The notes under the pieces were generated by a model. That model had not been told where the DNA came from. It saw only the letters and a program-made list of their open reading frames with translations, and did no database searches. Below are positions 36,094 to 45,946 of a stretch of DNA of 64,000 nt, piece by piece. Numbering within the stretch: position 1 is the stretch's first letter; each line of letters begins with the position of its first letter. The position numbers and the translations under genes are program-made. The stretch lies in NCBI RefSeq assembly GCF_018882185.1, contig NZ_JACVOY010000004.1:1-64000 (forward strand), written 5' to 3'. The stretch is from Polynucleobacter sp. AP-Latsch-80-C2. Its GTDB lineage: Bacteria > Pseudomonadota > Gammaproteobacteria > Burkholderiales > Burkholderiaceae.

Positions 36094-38250
36094 TTATTGG
36101 AACTGCGCTGAAATCAGGCCCATTCCAAGCTTACGATCATCACCCGGAACGCCGCCCACATCTTTAGGGCTGGCGGGATTTTTAAAGTGGAACTGTAGTT
36201 CTAGATACTTCTTTTTATCCATAAAAGGCGGCAAGTTAATCACCCAAGTATTAGTCTTAGGGTCACTCAAGGAGGACAATTGAGGGGGCATACCGTCAAT
36301 AAAGACTTCAATATCTTGCTTAGAGTGCAGTGGACCAACAAAAGCTCTTACCGTTAATTTAAGCTGCTTAGGCGGGGCACCTTGCGGCACTGGCAGGATC
36401 ATCTTTGTTTGATCACTATTGCTCCAGACACCCCACTCTTCTGGCCAAGCCCAGCTTCCGCCGACGCCGATTAAAAAGCGATTACCCAATTGTCCTTTGC
36501 CAAAACCAAAAGGCTTATTCAGAACTATTTGCCTGGTGAGTTGATTAAGCTCATCACGCAAATTCTCTTGAATTACTGGACAGTCTTTACAGTTTTTCCA
36601 ATTGGGAGCCAATACAGCAAAACCATCAAAGCCAACCAATAAATCGGCAGCTGGATTTGAATGAAAGTATGCGGGAAGGACTGCATCGGGTTGCAATACA
36701 TATAGGCTTTTTGGATTCCAGCTTGACCCATAAAGGCCATTTATAAAAGTTTCTTGTGCCTTAGAAAGCTTGCCAATATCAGCTCTTGCAAAGAACACGG
36801 CATTAGTCGACAAATGATTTTTGGCGGCATACAAGGCAATTTGATCCCATCCAGGAGCCTTATCCTGCGGAGGGACTAACTGAACTTGCTCATATTGCTG
36901 AGCCACCTGGCTCCAGAATGGGTTAGCTAGCGACAGTTCGTGCGGAATATTCTTACTTCGATCAGCAATATGCTCCCGCATCAACCTCCAACCAGCGCTT
37001 GTATCAACTACTTGCAGAAAACATGCAATCCCCAAGAGCGTCAATGCAAAGCGCTTAGAGTAGCCTCTCATAACGATGAAAATACAAGCAAGATTTAACG
37101 CATAAAACATCGGCCAAAAGAACCTACCGGATGCACGAAAGATGCTTGCAACTGCATAAACAGAGTCTGAAATTCCAAATCCAAATTCTTTACGGCCAAT
37201 AGCGATGTGGTTCGTAATGGCAAATAGACTTAAAGCAATCAGGGCAAGGGCCAGGAAAAGATGTTTGAAAATTTCCCCTCTAAAGAGGGTCCTAAGACTG
37301 CCATCACGTATAAATTTATAAATGGCAAAGGGCCAGAGCAGCAAAAGACCTAAGCCAAAGAACATATATCCTTCACCATAATCACTTGGTAGCGGCAAAG
37401 TTCGCAAGAGATAAGACCAGCCCTTAGGATCTAATGGTGAGAGTAGATTCATCCGGAAGAAGCCATATCCACCTAATGAGCCAGAAGAGGAGCTCACCGC
37501 AAAATAACCTGTCTGCCACATTAAAAACGTAATCAAGGGTCCGATGAAAGTAATTTGTAAGGCACAATTTTTTAAGATTGCTAGCCGATTGGCTTTAGAA
37601 AAAACAATTTGATCAGCTAAATTAGCTGCCCAAAGCGCTGTAACCATTACAAAGAGGGAGAAATGGGTGAGGACCGCAGCACTAAGCAATAGCGCCCAGA
37701 AAACCCCTTTATTTAAAACTTTAGAAGTGCGCTCTGGCGAAAATATTAAATAAAACCCGGCCAGAATCATGAAGTGCGCCACCAATGCAGTGTGCTGGTT
37801 TACCCGCCAAAGCATAGGCGGTGCGAAAACTAAGACTACGCATGCAAAAGTTTTCATCCACCTGTTTTGCGTCATTAATCCCAAAACCAGCCATGCAAAA
37901 TAGGCTTGCAATACAAAACATATGAGAGTCCAGATGCCTAAATATTGAAATGTTTCTGGCAGTGCAAAACGAATAGCTTTAAACACAACAGCCATCAAAG
38001 GAATCGAATCAGAAAATACAATCGAATTACTAAAATCCAGACCGTAAGTTGGATTTAAGCCAATTGGAAAAGTCCAAGGGCTATTGCGAAAGAACATCCA
38101 GCCAACATAATCCTTAAAGGGATCTACGCCTTGGGCTAAGTCCAAGACTGTTGGATTTAAAGCTTTGGGGCCAACTACCATCAAGCAAGCACAAATACCG
38201 ATGCACAGCGGGATCAACACATCCCAAATCGAATGGCGTAGCTTATTCAT
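36094..38250 (-). CDS. DUF6311-type polytopic glycosyltransferase-like protein, copy B
   Basis: A 718-residue paralogue of copy A with the same layout: GVDPFKDYVGW, WTFPIGLNP and DFSNSIVFSDSIP in the first loop, then FRASGRFFWP before the last membrane segments. APNWKNCKDCP, WAWPEEWGVWS, EVFIDG and DDRKLGMGLISAQF follow in the periplasmic part. It is the last gene of a four-gene minus-strand unit and starts one base after the stop of copy C, so the two must be co-translated. The two copies are clearly divergent in sequence, so this is an old duplication. Confidence 0.75.
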   Translation of the reverse strand: MNKLRHSIWDVLIPLCIGICACLMVVGPKALNPTVLDLAQGVDPFKDYVGWMFFRNSPWTFPIGLNPTYGLDFSNSIVFSDSIPLMAVVFKAIRFALPETFQYLGIWTLICFVLQAYFAWLVLGLMTQNRWMKTFACVVLVFAPPMLWRVNQHTALVAHFMILAGFYLIFSPERTSKVLNKGVFWALLLSAAVLTHFSLFVMVTALWAANLADQIVFSKANRLAILKNCALQITFIGPLITFLMWQTGYFAVSSSSGSLGGYGFFRMNLLSPLDPKGWSYLLRTLPLPSDYGEGYMFFGLGLLLLWPFAIYKFIRDGSLRTLFRGEIFKHLFLALALIALSLFAITNHIAIGRKEFGFGISDSVYAVASIFRASGRFFWPMFYALNLACIFIVMRGYSKRFALTLLGIACFLQVVDTSAGWRLMREHIADRSKNIPHELSLANPFWSQVAQQYEQVQLVPPQDKAPGWDQIALYAAKNHLSTNAVFFARADIGKLSKAQETFINGLYGSSWNPKSLYVLQPDAVLPAYFHSNPAADLLVGFDGFAVLAPNWKNCKDCPVIQENLRDELNQLTRQIVLNKPFGFGKGQLGNRFLIGVGGSWAWPEEWGVWSNSDQTKMILPVPQGAPPKQLKLTVRAFVGPLHSKQDIEVFIDGMPPQLSSLSDPKTNTWVINLPPFMDKKKYLELQFHFKNPASPKDVGGVPGDDRKLGMGLISAQFQ

Positions 38251-38251
38251 A

Positions 38252-40387
38252 TCACTCGTATCTTACGGCCTCTAGGCCAATTGCTAATGGGCGCTCGTCA
38301 ATCCCAATACCCAAGGTCTTGGGCGAAACAGCGGTTGGGAATACAAAGTCCACTTTTAATCTCTCTGAATTGAGTACAGCGGCAGGCAACGGCACCTCAA
38401 TCTCATTCCCAAAGCGCTTATTTAAAGTCACCTTAGTTTGAGGAGCTCCATTAATCCAAATTTCTACATCTTGAGAAGATTGCGCCCCTCCAATAAAAGC
38501 CTGAGTATCTATCACCAGTTTTTTAGGTACGCTTGCGGGCAAAGGCAAAGTCAAGGATGCCTTTTTATTGAGAGACCACACACCCCAATTTTCAGGTACT
38601 GACCAACCACCGCCTAAATACACTCTGGAGTATTTTCCAAATCGCGATAAATCAATGCGCTCACCAATGCGGGTTAGGCGATCATTGGATATGACAGGAT
38701 TGATTTGGGACACTTCATTGACCTTTAGGCAATTCTGACAAGACTTCCAACCAGGAGCAAAGACGTTTATCTCATTAAAGCGAGCCAACAAATCCACTTG
38801 GGGCTTCATCGCTTTTGCAAACTGCGGTACGTAGTTATCTTCTACTATGTAAAGCGTATTAGGATCAAACTTAGCTTGCGCCAACATCTCTTTTATTTTT
38901 TGATTGGATCTCTCAATTTTTTGCTGATCAACCCTACCCATAAAGACTGAATTAGTACCTAGCTGATATTTGGCTGCGTAATAAGCAAACTTTTCCCAGA
39001 TAGCTTGCTCATTCCAGACGGGCACGCGAACTACCTTGTTGTAATGTTTGGCGGCATCCGCCCAGAATGGGTCAGATAGGGAAGAAACTGGTTGGGCACC
39101 GGGGTGATTAATCTTATTTTTAATCTCAAGCCAGGCGCCACTGGTATCCAATACTTGAATTACCAATCCAATAGCCAAAACAGTTATAGCTATTTTCCTG
39201 GAGTAGCCCCGAATTAAGAAATAAATTCCGGCGATGGCTATTACATAAAAGACTGGCCAAAACATTCTGGCTGAGGCACGCAAAATACTGGCAATTGAAA
39301 AGAGCTTCGGCGTGAGTGGAATAGTAAAAGTCCAGGGGCCAATACCAATATTATTTGAGAGTGCGAACAAGGTCAAACAAATCAAGCAGAGGAAAATAAA
39401 TACATGGTCAAGCAGAAATTTAGACAATTTTTCGCGGTACTTTGCCATCATCGGCAAGGAGATTGCTAGAACCAAAATTAACCCTAAGCCAAGATAAACA
39501 AATCCCTCGTAATTATTATTGCCCCTGACCCAAGGCAAGCTAAATAAGAACGACCAGTTACGCGCATCAAATCCACTTGGATCAAATAAAGCTAGTAGGT
39601 TCATGCGATACATGCCAAAACCAGTTTCTCCAGGACTGACATTCATGAAGTAGCCAGCCTGCATGGCCAACAAAAGGGTTGTAGCGAATGCGCATGCCAT
39701 TTCAAGTAGCACTTGAAAAATACTGAGTTTTTTCTGAATGATTAATTTATCTAGCAAATCAGCCAGCCAGAGCGCTACCAGCATGGCAAAGGTATAGGGG
39801 TGAATCATCAAGGTGCATGGCAACAGGATTGACCACCACAACACTCTTTTATTTTGATTGGGACGCAATATTAAATAAAGTGCGGCCAATATTGGGAAAT
39901 GCCCAATGGTTGAATTATGAAATCCAATCTGCGAAAACATTGGCGGAGAAAATAGTAGCAATCCTGTTGCAAGTATCTTTATCCAAAGTTCTTTGGTGAT
40001 AAGCCCCATGAGCAACCAAGCCATCCACGCCTGCAATACAAAACAAAGCAGAATCCAAATGCCCCAAAACTGAAATGGCTCACCCAATAACGCAGAAAAT
40101 GGTTTAAATACCATCGCAAACAATGGCATGGAATTGGAATGAATAATAGAAGAGCTAATATCCAATCCAAAATTAGGATTGAGCCCGATAGGGAAAGTCC
40201 AGGGGCCATAACGATAGAAAGCCCAGCCCAGGTATTCCAGGGTCATATCGAAATCTGCCAAAAGCCAACTGACGTTACGGGGATTCAAAATGCCTAAGCC
40301 AACAACAGTCACAAAAGCTACAAGGCCCATGGCAATCGGAATCAGATTGATCCAGCCTGACTTAGAGGATTGAGATAACTTGCTCAT
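38252..40387 (-). CDS. DUF6311-type polytopic glycosyltransferase-like protein, copy C
   Basis: A 711-residue paralogue. The first loop is the most altered of the five: DFDMTLEYLGW (Glu where others have His or Asp) and DISSSIIHSNSMP (Asn replacing the Asp of SDS). If those residues are catalytic or metal-related, copy C may have a different donor or weaker activity. The periplasmic part keeps APGWKSCQNC, VPENWGVWS, EIWING and DERPLAIGLEAVRY. An AGGA ribosome site lies nine bases before ATG 40387. It lies between the acyltransferase (upstream) and copy B (downstream) in one operon. Confidence 0.74.
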   Translation of the reverse strand: MSKLSQSSKSGWINLIPIAMGLVAFVTVVGLGILNPRNVSWLLADFDMTLEYLGWAFYRYGPWTFPIGLNPNFGLDISSSIIHSNSMPLFAMVFKPFSALLGEPFQFWGIWILLCFVLQAWMAWLLMGLITKELWIKILATGLLLFSPPMFSQIGFHNSTIGHFPILAALYLILRPNQNKRVLWWSILLPCTLMIHPYTFAMLVALWLADLLDKLIIQKKLSIFQVLLEMACAFATTLLLAMQAGYFMNVSPGETGFGMYRMNLLALFDPSGFDARNWSFLFSLPWVRGNNNYEGFVYLGLGLILVLAISLPMMAKYREKLSKFLLDHVFIFLCLICLTLFALSNNIGIGPWTFTIPLTPKLFSIASILRASARMFWPVFYVIAIAGIYFLIRGYSRKIAITVLAIGLVIQVLDTSGAWLEIKNKINHPGAQPVSSLSDPFWADAAKHYNKVVRVPVWNEQAIWEKFAYYAAKYQLGTNSVFMGRVDQQKIERSNQKIKEMLAQAKFDPNTLYIVEDNYVPQFAKAMKPQVDLLARFNEINVFAPGWKSCQNCLKVNEVSQINPVISNDRLTRIGERIDLSRFGKYSRVYLGGGWSVPENWGVWSLNKKASLTLPLPASVPKKLVIDTQAFIGGAQSSQDVEIWINGAPQTKVTLNKRFGNEIEVPLPAAVLNSERLKVDFVFPTAVSPKTLGIGIDERPLAIGLEAVRYE

Positions 40388-40423
40388 AGAAACATTATCC
40401 TGGAGGCGCTAACAAACACCCCA

Positions 40424-41491
40424 TTAAGCAACCTGCTTATTTTTAGACCTAAAGCGTGCTCTGATCTTTTCAAATGGCCTTTCGACATACAGATGAATTA
40501 AGATTGACATCAAAATGATGTAGCCGTAAGAAACCACCCCAATCGCACTTTCACTGGTCAGATTGAAGAATTTAACAATTGGGCCCACTACATCAATACG
40601 TAAGGCCCAAACTAAATACATAGGATAGGAAAGTTCTCCAATAAATCGATCCCACTTATTGGATTTGGAGTAATAAAAGATAAAAGGTGTCGCACTAGCC
40701 AATAGGAGATAAAAGAGTCCCTTCTTAAATTCATAACCAGCAACGATATTGGGGAAGAAGAAGATAAACCCAATAATCAGGGTTGTTAACCATTTACCCA
40801 AAAGATTGAACAAGTCTGGATTGGAATCAAACTTAATCTTCGAGTAGAAGCAATACGCTACAGCGCCCATCATAAATAAAGCTAGCTCGCTTGGGAAAAA
40901 ACGATAGCCCCATGGATCATCATATTTGCCATGCATTAGCAAATAAATGCGAATGAGCATCGAGGCAATAAATACAACAAAAACGTATTTAAATTTCTTA
41001 ATAAAAAGTAATGGCGCCAGGATATAGAGACTAATTTCAACACCAAGAGTCCACGCCTGTGGAATCAGTAGATAACGCCAAATCGGTGGATTAGAGTTAT
41101 TAAAGTTGCTGACAAAATGCAAATGTCCATCTTGCAACCCTAAAAACATCGCCCAGTCTTGCAAGATCATCGTCGCATTTGTAAAAATGAGATAAGCGCT
41201 AAGCAATGGTGGGAAAGTGAAAATATTTTTTAACTCACCAGGCTCAATCAAGTTGACGACTAGGTTAATAGCTGCAATCACAAAATAGGCTGGATATAGC
41301 CTTAAGAAACGATTGATCCAGAAATCTTTTACTGAGTTGTACTGAGTATCCCAAATCATGGCGATATAAAACCCAGACAAGATAAAAAAGGCCTCAACTG
41401 CCGTATCTGTCCCAACTAATTTATAAGTCGGGAAAAAAGTGAAATGGCCCACTACAACAGAGTAAGCCAATAGAAATCGAATAAGGCCCAT
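40424..41491 (-). CDS. acyltransferase-3 family membrane protein (no SGNH domain)
   Basis: A 355-residue acyltransferase-3 protein with about ten membrane segments, VVGHFTFFP (conserved His after segment 1), TAVEAFFILSGFYI and FWINRFLRLYPAYFV (the RxxRxxP-type block). Unlike the enzyme at 5504-7444 it has no SGNH extension. Such proteins O-acetylate sugars of O-antigens, exopolysaccharides or peptidoglycan. It is embedded in the operon of the DUF6311-like proteins (copy D upstream, C and B downstream), suggesting that it modifies the same glycan. Confidence 0.87.
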   Translation of the reverse strand: MGLIRFLLAYSVVVGHFTFFPTYKLVGTDTAVEAFFILSGFYIAMIWDTQYNSVKDFWINRFLRLYPAYFVIAAINLVVNLIEPGELKNIFTFPPLLSAYLIFTNATMILQDWAMFLGLQDGHLHFVSNFNNSNPPIWRYLLIPQAWTLGVEISLYILAPLLFIKKFKYVFVVFIASMLIRIYLLMHGKYDDPWGYRFFPSELALFMMGAVAYCFYSKIKFDSNPDLFNLLGKWLTTLIIGFIFFFPNIVAGYEFKKGLFYLLLASATPFIFYYSKSNKWDRFIGELSYPMYLVWALRIDVVGPIVKFFNLTSESAIGVVSYGYIILMSILIHLYVERPFEKIRARFRSKNKQVA

Positions 41492-41567
41492 TTTTATATT
41501 TCTAGAATTAGGATAGTAGCCATTCTAATGTTCATATTTAGCCTCAGAGCTTATCAATAAGAATTAG

Positions 41568-43742
41568 TTAGCGAGCAAACTGAATAGATACCAAGCCAAT
41601 ACCCAATGTGCGATCATCAGCACCCAAACCAGCCGTCATAGGACTAGTAGCGCCCAAAGAGTGAAACTCAATCATTACTGGCTCGCCAGGCAGCTTGGGT
41701 CCTCTGGGTAATTTAATTTCAAGAATATTTCCCTGGGATTTATTAAGAACTGTTTGATCAGCTACACGAGCTCCATTGATAGCTATGTCCACAATCTGCC
41801 GAGGATGATTGGAAGTTAAAAACGCATTTGCCTTAATTACTAGCTTAGTAGGATCGCCCTTGGGCATGGGCAGAACAGTCGAGGCAACTGGCTGTGTTGC
41901 CCAAGTACCCCATTCCTCCGTATACCCCCATCCATTTAACATGAACCGCGATCGTCCATTACCCGCTTTAGTAAATTCCACCAATTGATCAATTTCTAGA
42001 ACTGGTGTAAATTGGGGTAGCTCAAAATTTTTATTAACCTTTGGGCATGTTTGACAATTTTTCCAACCAGGCGCCAATATATTAAATCCATCAATGCGCG
42101 CAAGTAAATCGGTTTCAGCGTTATATCTAAGAAAATTATAATTAGCCTTATCGGGTGCATTTTTCCAATCACGCAATATATAAAGACTGTGAGTATCTAA
42201 AGGCCCCCTATAAAGCTGGTCTCTGATGGACGCAAGAAATCTAACTTCTTTACCGCCATCAACTCGAGCCATGTAAGTCATATTTGTAGCCATGCCATAT
42301 CGAGAAGCCAAAATCCCAAAATCCTCCCATACGCCAGGGCTATCATTAGTAACCACATTTTTGTAATGCAATCCAGAACTAAGCCAAAATGGATTATTTA
42401 ACTTTGTTTTAAATTCTTTTGAGACGGGCATAGACACCTTCTCCCGAATTGCCAACCAACCCGCGCTGGTATCAATGATTTGCACTACTGCAGCAATACT
42501 AAATATCAACAAGGTATTCCTTGCTGGATATGACTTCACTGTCACCCACATAATCACAAGAAGAATGATGTAATACAAAGGCCAAAATAACCTCGAAGAA
42601 GCTCGAACTACACTAAATATATTAATAACCAATTCAGGCAACGGGAATGCTAGATTCCAAGGCCCAAATCCAACCCGATTACTGAAACTTATTAAGGCCA
42701 TCACCATTAAAGACAAAACCAAGAATCGATTTTTTCTCCAGATGGTCGCCAATACGCTGGTAATAACGATTCTTCTTGTAATAACCGCAAAGATCGCGCT
42801 AAGAAATAGAAATAATGAACCAGCACCTAAGTACTGAAAACCTTCGCCGGTAGAAGCTTCCACAGCGTCGCGCAATGGAATTGGTCTTAACCAATATGAC
42901 CAACCTCTGGAGTTAAATAAAGCCAAGAGATTGGTTCTGAAGTCCCCAAACCCACGAGATGCTCCGGAAGCACCTTCAATAGCAAGGTAGCCTGCCTGCC
43001 AAGCCACAAAAATAATAACCCCAATAACGAGAACTGATTCCATAGCCGCATCTTTAAATGATGAGCTCTTTGAGGCAAAAACCCTTGAAATCAAATCTGC
43101 CATCCATAAGACCAAAACCATCACTGCGAGATAAAAATGCGTTAACACCGCAATCGATAACAAGATGATCCAAGCAAACGAATATAAATACTTTTTATTT
43201 GTCTCAATTGATTTTGGGATGGGTTTTAAATTTAAATATAGGGCAGCCAAGATGATGAAATGCCCCATTAAACTTTCATGCAAACTCAAGCGGAAAATCA
43301 GCGGCGGGGAAAATAAGAACAAAACACTTCCCAAACACTGAATTGCAATACTGTTCGTAGCAAGACTTATCAGCCGAAATGCAAAATAGGCCTGCAATAC
43401 AAAACAAAGTAACACCCAAATTCCTAAGTACTGAAATGGATATGGCAAAAACTGAGAGATTGCTTTAAATGGAATTGCCAGCAATGGAATAGAGTCAGTG
43501 AAGACTATGGAATTACTAAACTCCATGCCGTAGAGTGGATTTAAGCCAACAGGCCAAGTCCATGGACTACTGCGATAGAAAGCCCAGCCTAGGTAATGCT
43601 GCAAAGGATCTCCGCCTACCAACCATGCGACATTAGTCGGATCCAAAAATCGAGGTCCAGCAATAATTAAGAATGCGCAAACACCAATCAAGACTGGCAT
43701 CCAGATTGAAGTTCCTTTATTCGGTAGATGCGCTACTGACAA
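41568..43742 (-). CDS. DUF6311-type polytopic glycosyltransferase-like protein, copy D
   Basis: 724 residues, the longest copy. The first loop has GGDPLQHYLGW, WTWPVGLNP and EFSNSIVFTDSIP; later come VRASSRLFWP, APGWKNCQTCP, YTEEWGTWA, DIAINGA and DDRTLGIGLVSIQF. The start is a TTG at 43742, supported because it gives the same short N-terminal lead before the first membrane segment as the paralogues. The next in-frame ATG (43700) would cut into that segment. It is the first gene of the minus-strand unit and is divergent from copy E across about 70 bases. Confidence 0.74.
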   Translation of the reverse strand: MSVAHLPNKGTSIWMPVLIGVCAFLIIAGPRFLDPTNVAWLVGGDPLQHYLGWAFYRSSPWTWPVGLNPLYGMEFSNSIVFTDSIPLLAIPFKAISQFLPYPFQYLGIWVLLCFVLQAYFAFRLISLATNSIAIQCLGSVLFLFSPPLIFRLSLHESLMGHFIILAALYLNLKPIPKSIETNKKYLYSFAWIILLSIAVLTHFYLAVMVLVLWMADLISRVFASKSSSFKDAAMESVLVIGVIIFVAWQAGYLAIEGASGASRGFGDFRTNLLALFNSRGWSYWLRPIPLRDAVEASTGEGFQYLGAGSLFLFLSAIFAVITRRIVITSVLATIWRKNRFLVLSLMVMALISFSNRVGFGPWNLAFPLPELVINIFSVVRASSRLFWPLYYIILLVIMWVTVKSYPARNTLLIFSIAAVVQIIDTSAGWLAIREKVSMPVSKEFKTKLNNPFWLSSGLHYKNVVTNDSPGVWEDFGILASRYGMATNMTYMARVDGGKEVRFLASIRDQLYRGPLDTHSLYILRDWKNAPDKANYNFLRYNAETDLLARIDGFNILAPGWKNCQTCPKVNKNFELPQFTPVLEIDQLVEFTKAGNGRSRFMLNGWGYTEEWGTWATQPVASTVLPMPKGDPTKLVIKANAFLTSNHPRQIVDIAINGARVADQTVLNKSQGNILEIKLPRGPKLPGEPVMIEFHSLGATSPMTAGLGADDRTLGIGLVSIQFAR

Positions 43743-43812
43743 TTGACTAATAAATCCTTATTTTTTAAAGCTGTTTTAATAATTCCGTTTATTTTAATTA
43801 GATAATGTGGAC

Positions 43813-45936
43813 ATGTTGAAATTAAGTGGTTTACCCCATCATTGGAGATTCGATTTTCGAAATATAATCCCGATCCTCATTGGCATAGCCTGTTTTGGGG
43901 TCGTTTGCGGATTTAGTGTACTTAACCCGTGGAATGAGCAATGGCTATTAGGGGGTGGCGATGCAACAATGCACTATTTTGGGTGGTTGTTTTATAGAAA
44001 TAGTACCTGGTCTTGGCCTCTTGGGGTTAATCTAGACTATGGGACCAACTTAAATAATTCGATCGTATATAGCGATTCCATTCCACTGTTCGCCATACCC
44101 CTCAAAGCGATATCGCCATTTTTACCAGAAACCTTTCAGTACTTTGGAATTTGGATCTTAATCTGCTTCGTGCTTCAATCTTGGTTTTCGTGGCAACTGG
44201 TAAATCTTTTTTCAAAGGATGTACTTACTTGTAGTTTTTGCACTGGGCTATTTGTATTTTCGGTTCCACTTCTAAGTCTTTTCCCAGAGAATCCTGCTCT
44301 TGGAAGCCTCTTTTTAATACTTGCATCACTCTACCTCTCGCTCAAAGAAAACAAAACATATCCTGCGTTGTCATGGCTCGTGCTGCTCTTAGCAAGTCTA
44401 TTGATTCATTTTTATATTTTTGCAATCGTTGGGGCGCTATGGCTCTCGAACCTTTTCGACAGCGTATTTATCAAACGAATAATATCCCATGCTCAAGCCT
44501 TCTTGACCATGCTCATCTCAACAGCTAGCGTAATAGTTACAAGCTATTTGGCTGGTTACTTTACCATTAGCTCCATAGGAGCATTCGGATATGGTGTCTT
44601 CAAAATTAATCTACTGGGACTACTGAATCCTGCCGGATGGTCTATTTTTGTAAAAACAATTTATGTTAAGCCCCATTGGTGGATTGAAGAGCCAATCTAT
44701 CTTGGGCTTGGCGGCATAACTGCGGTGTTATTTGCTTTGGGCAAAGGGGCTAAATTACGGACCTCTTTTAAAAGCATCATTAGCAAGAATTTATTTTTAG
44801 TTGTGATGCTATCTTTACTTTCTATCTTTGCTATAAGCAATAACATTGCCATTGGATCGAGAGAATTTCTTTTCCCCATACCTGATAAATGGATTTCTAT
44901 TGCAAGCATTTTGAGGAGCTCAGGACGCTTTTTTATTCCAACTTTTTATGCACTGCTGCTTTTAGTTTGCTATCTCGTTTCCAAACAATTCTCCAGAAAA
45001 GGCGCCCTTTTGATTCTGGCCAGCTGCCTAGTACTACAAGTCACTGATCTGAGCATTGGCTGGCTCGATGTCCGCCAGCGAATGACATCCAATGGTCCAT
45101 TTCCCTACAGTAAATTACCGCTTGAAAACCCGTTCTGGAATCGGGCTGCCAAGCAATATAAGAATATTATTGTGGTTTCCAGTAGATTTAATTTGCAACC
45201 TGACTTTATGTCACGTTTCTTATCCAATGAATGGCGTGTCTTCGGTCGTTTCGCATCCACAAACCACATGGGAACTAATGCTGTTTACCTTGCTCGTTAT
45301 GACGAACCAAAGTCTCTAGAGCTAAATCGCGAATATTTAAATAAGTTAAATACAGGCGATTTGACGGCTGAAAATTTATATATCGTTGCTCCAGAGGAAA
45401 TAAATACTGCAGCATGTACCAGCCTTCGATCTCCATCGGATTTGTTCGCCAAAATTGATGCCTACTATGTATACGCACCTGGGTATTTCAAGAATACCGA
45501 TAGCTTAAGTCAGCTAGATCAAATTAAGCCCATGCTCTCTAAGGACACTCCCGTGTCAGCACCCTTTGCTTTGTGTGGAGCTTGGAGTAAATCAGAAAAC
45601 TGGGGAACTTGGTCTGATGGAACGTTAGTAAAGATCTACGTTCCTATTACTAATCCAAATGCAAAAGTCATTACCTTTTCCTTGCAAGCGTTTGTTAATG
45701 GCATGCATCCTGAGCAAAAAATGGAATTCACTACCGATGGTCAAAATTTCAAGTCACTTACTTTGAGCCAGTTTTCTAGAAACCAAATTGATGTTCCAGT
45801 AACCGCTGCCATGCGCGCTGATGGCTATGCATTGGTTGAATTTAAATTACTGAATCCGGTAAGCCCAAAATCATTGGGTTTAGGCGATGATTCTCGAGAG
45901 CTGGGTATCGGCTTAACCAAAGTAGATGTTCGCTAG
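43813..45936 (+). CDS. DUF6311-type polytopic glycosyltransferase-like protein, copy E
   Basis: About 707 residues from ATG 43813 (a GTG two codons upstream is possible). The first loop keeps GGGDATMHYFGW, WSWPLGVN and NLNNSIVYSDSIP, and LRSSGRFFIP is present. The periplasmic part has SKSENWGTWS, a strand with FTTDGQNF and the ending LGLGDDSRELGIGL. Unlike A-D, it lacks the CxxC pair: the equivalent segment reads APGYFKNTDSLSQ. It is followed by a GT87-like gene 10 bases downstream, likely in the same transcript. Confidence 0.74.
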   Translation: MLKLSGLPHHWRFDFRNIIPILIGIACFGVVCGFSVLNPWNEQWLLGGGDATMHYFGWLFYRNSTWSWPLGVNLDYGTNLNNSIVYSDSIPLFAIPLKAISPFLPETFQYFGIWILICFVLQSWFSWQLVNLFSKDVLTCSFCTGLFVFSVPLLSLFPENPALGSLFLILASLYLSLKENKTYPALSWLVLLLASLLIHFYIFAIVGALWLSNLFDSVFIKRIISHAQAFLTMLISTASVIVTSYLAGYFTISSIGAFGYGVFKINLLGLLNPAGWSIFVKTIYVKPHWWIEEPIYLGLGGITAVLFALGKGAKLRTSFKSIISKNLFLVVMLSLLSIFAISNNIAIGSREFLFPIPDKWISIASILRSSGRFFIPTFYALLLLVCYLVSKQFSRKGALLILASCLVLQVTDLSIGWLDVRQRMTSNGPFPYSKLPLENPFWNRAAKQYKNIIVVSSRFNLQPDFMSRFLSNEWRVFGRFASTNHMGTNAVYLARYDEPKSLELNREYLNKLNTGDLTAENLYIVAPEEINTAACTSLRSPSDLFAKIDAYYVYAPGYFKNTDSLSQLDQIKPMLSKDTPVSAPFALCGAWSKSENWGTWSDGTLVKIYVPITNPNAKVITFSLQAFVNGMHPEQKMEFTTDGQNFKSLTLSQFSRNQIDVPVTAAMRADGYALVEFKLLNPVSPKSLGLGDDSRELGIGLTKVDVR

Positions 45937-45946
45937 ACTAACCCTC

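Noticed and set aside
33952..45936. Possible assembly duplication or phase-variable recombination among paralogues
   Set aside because: The copies differ throughout in sequence and have intact frames, so recent collapse or duplication error is not supported.
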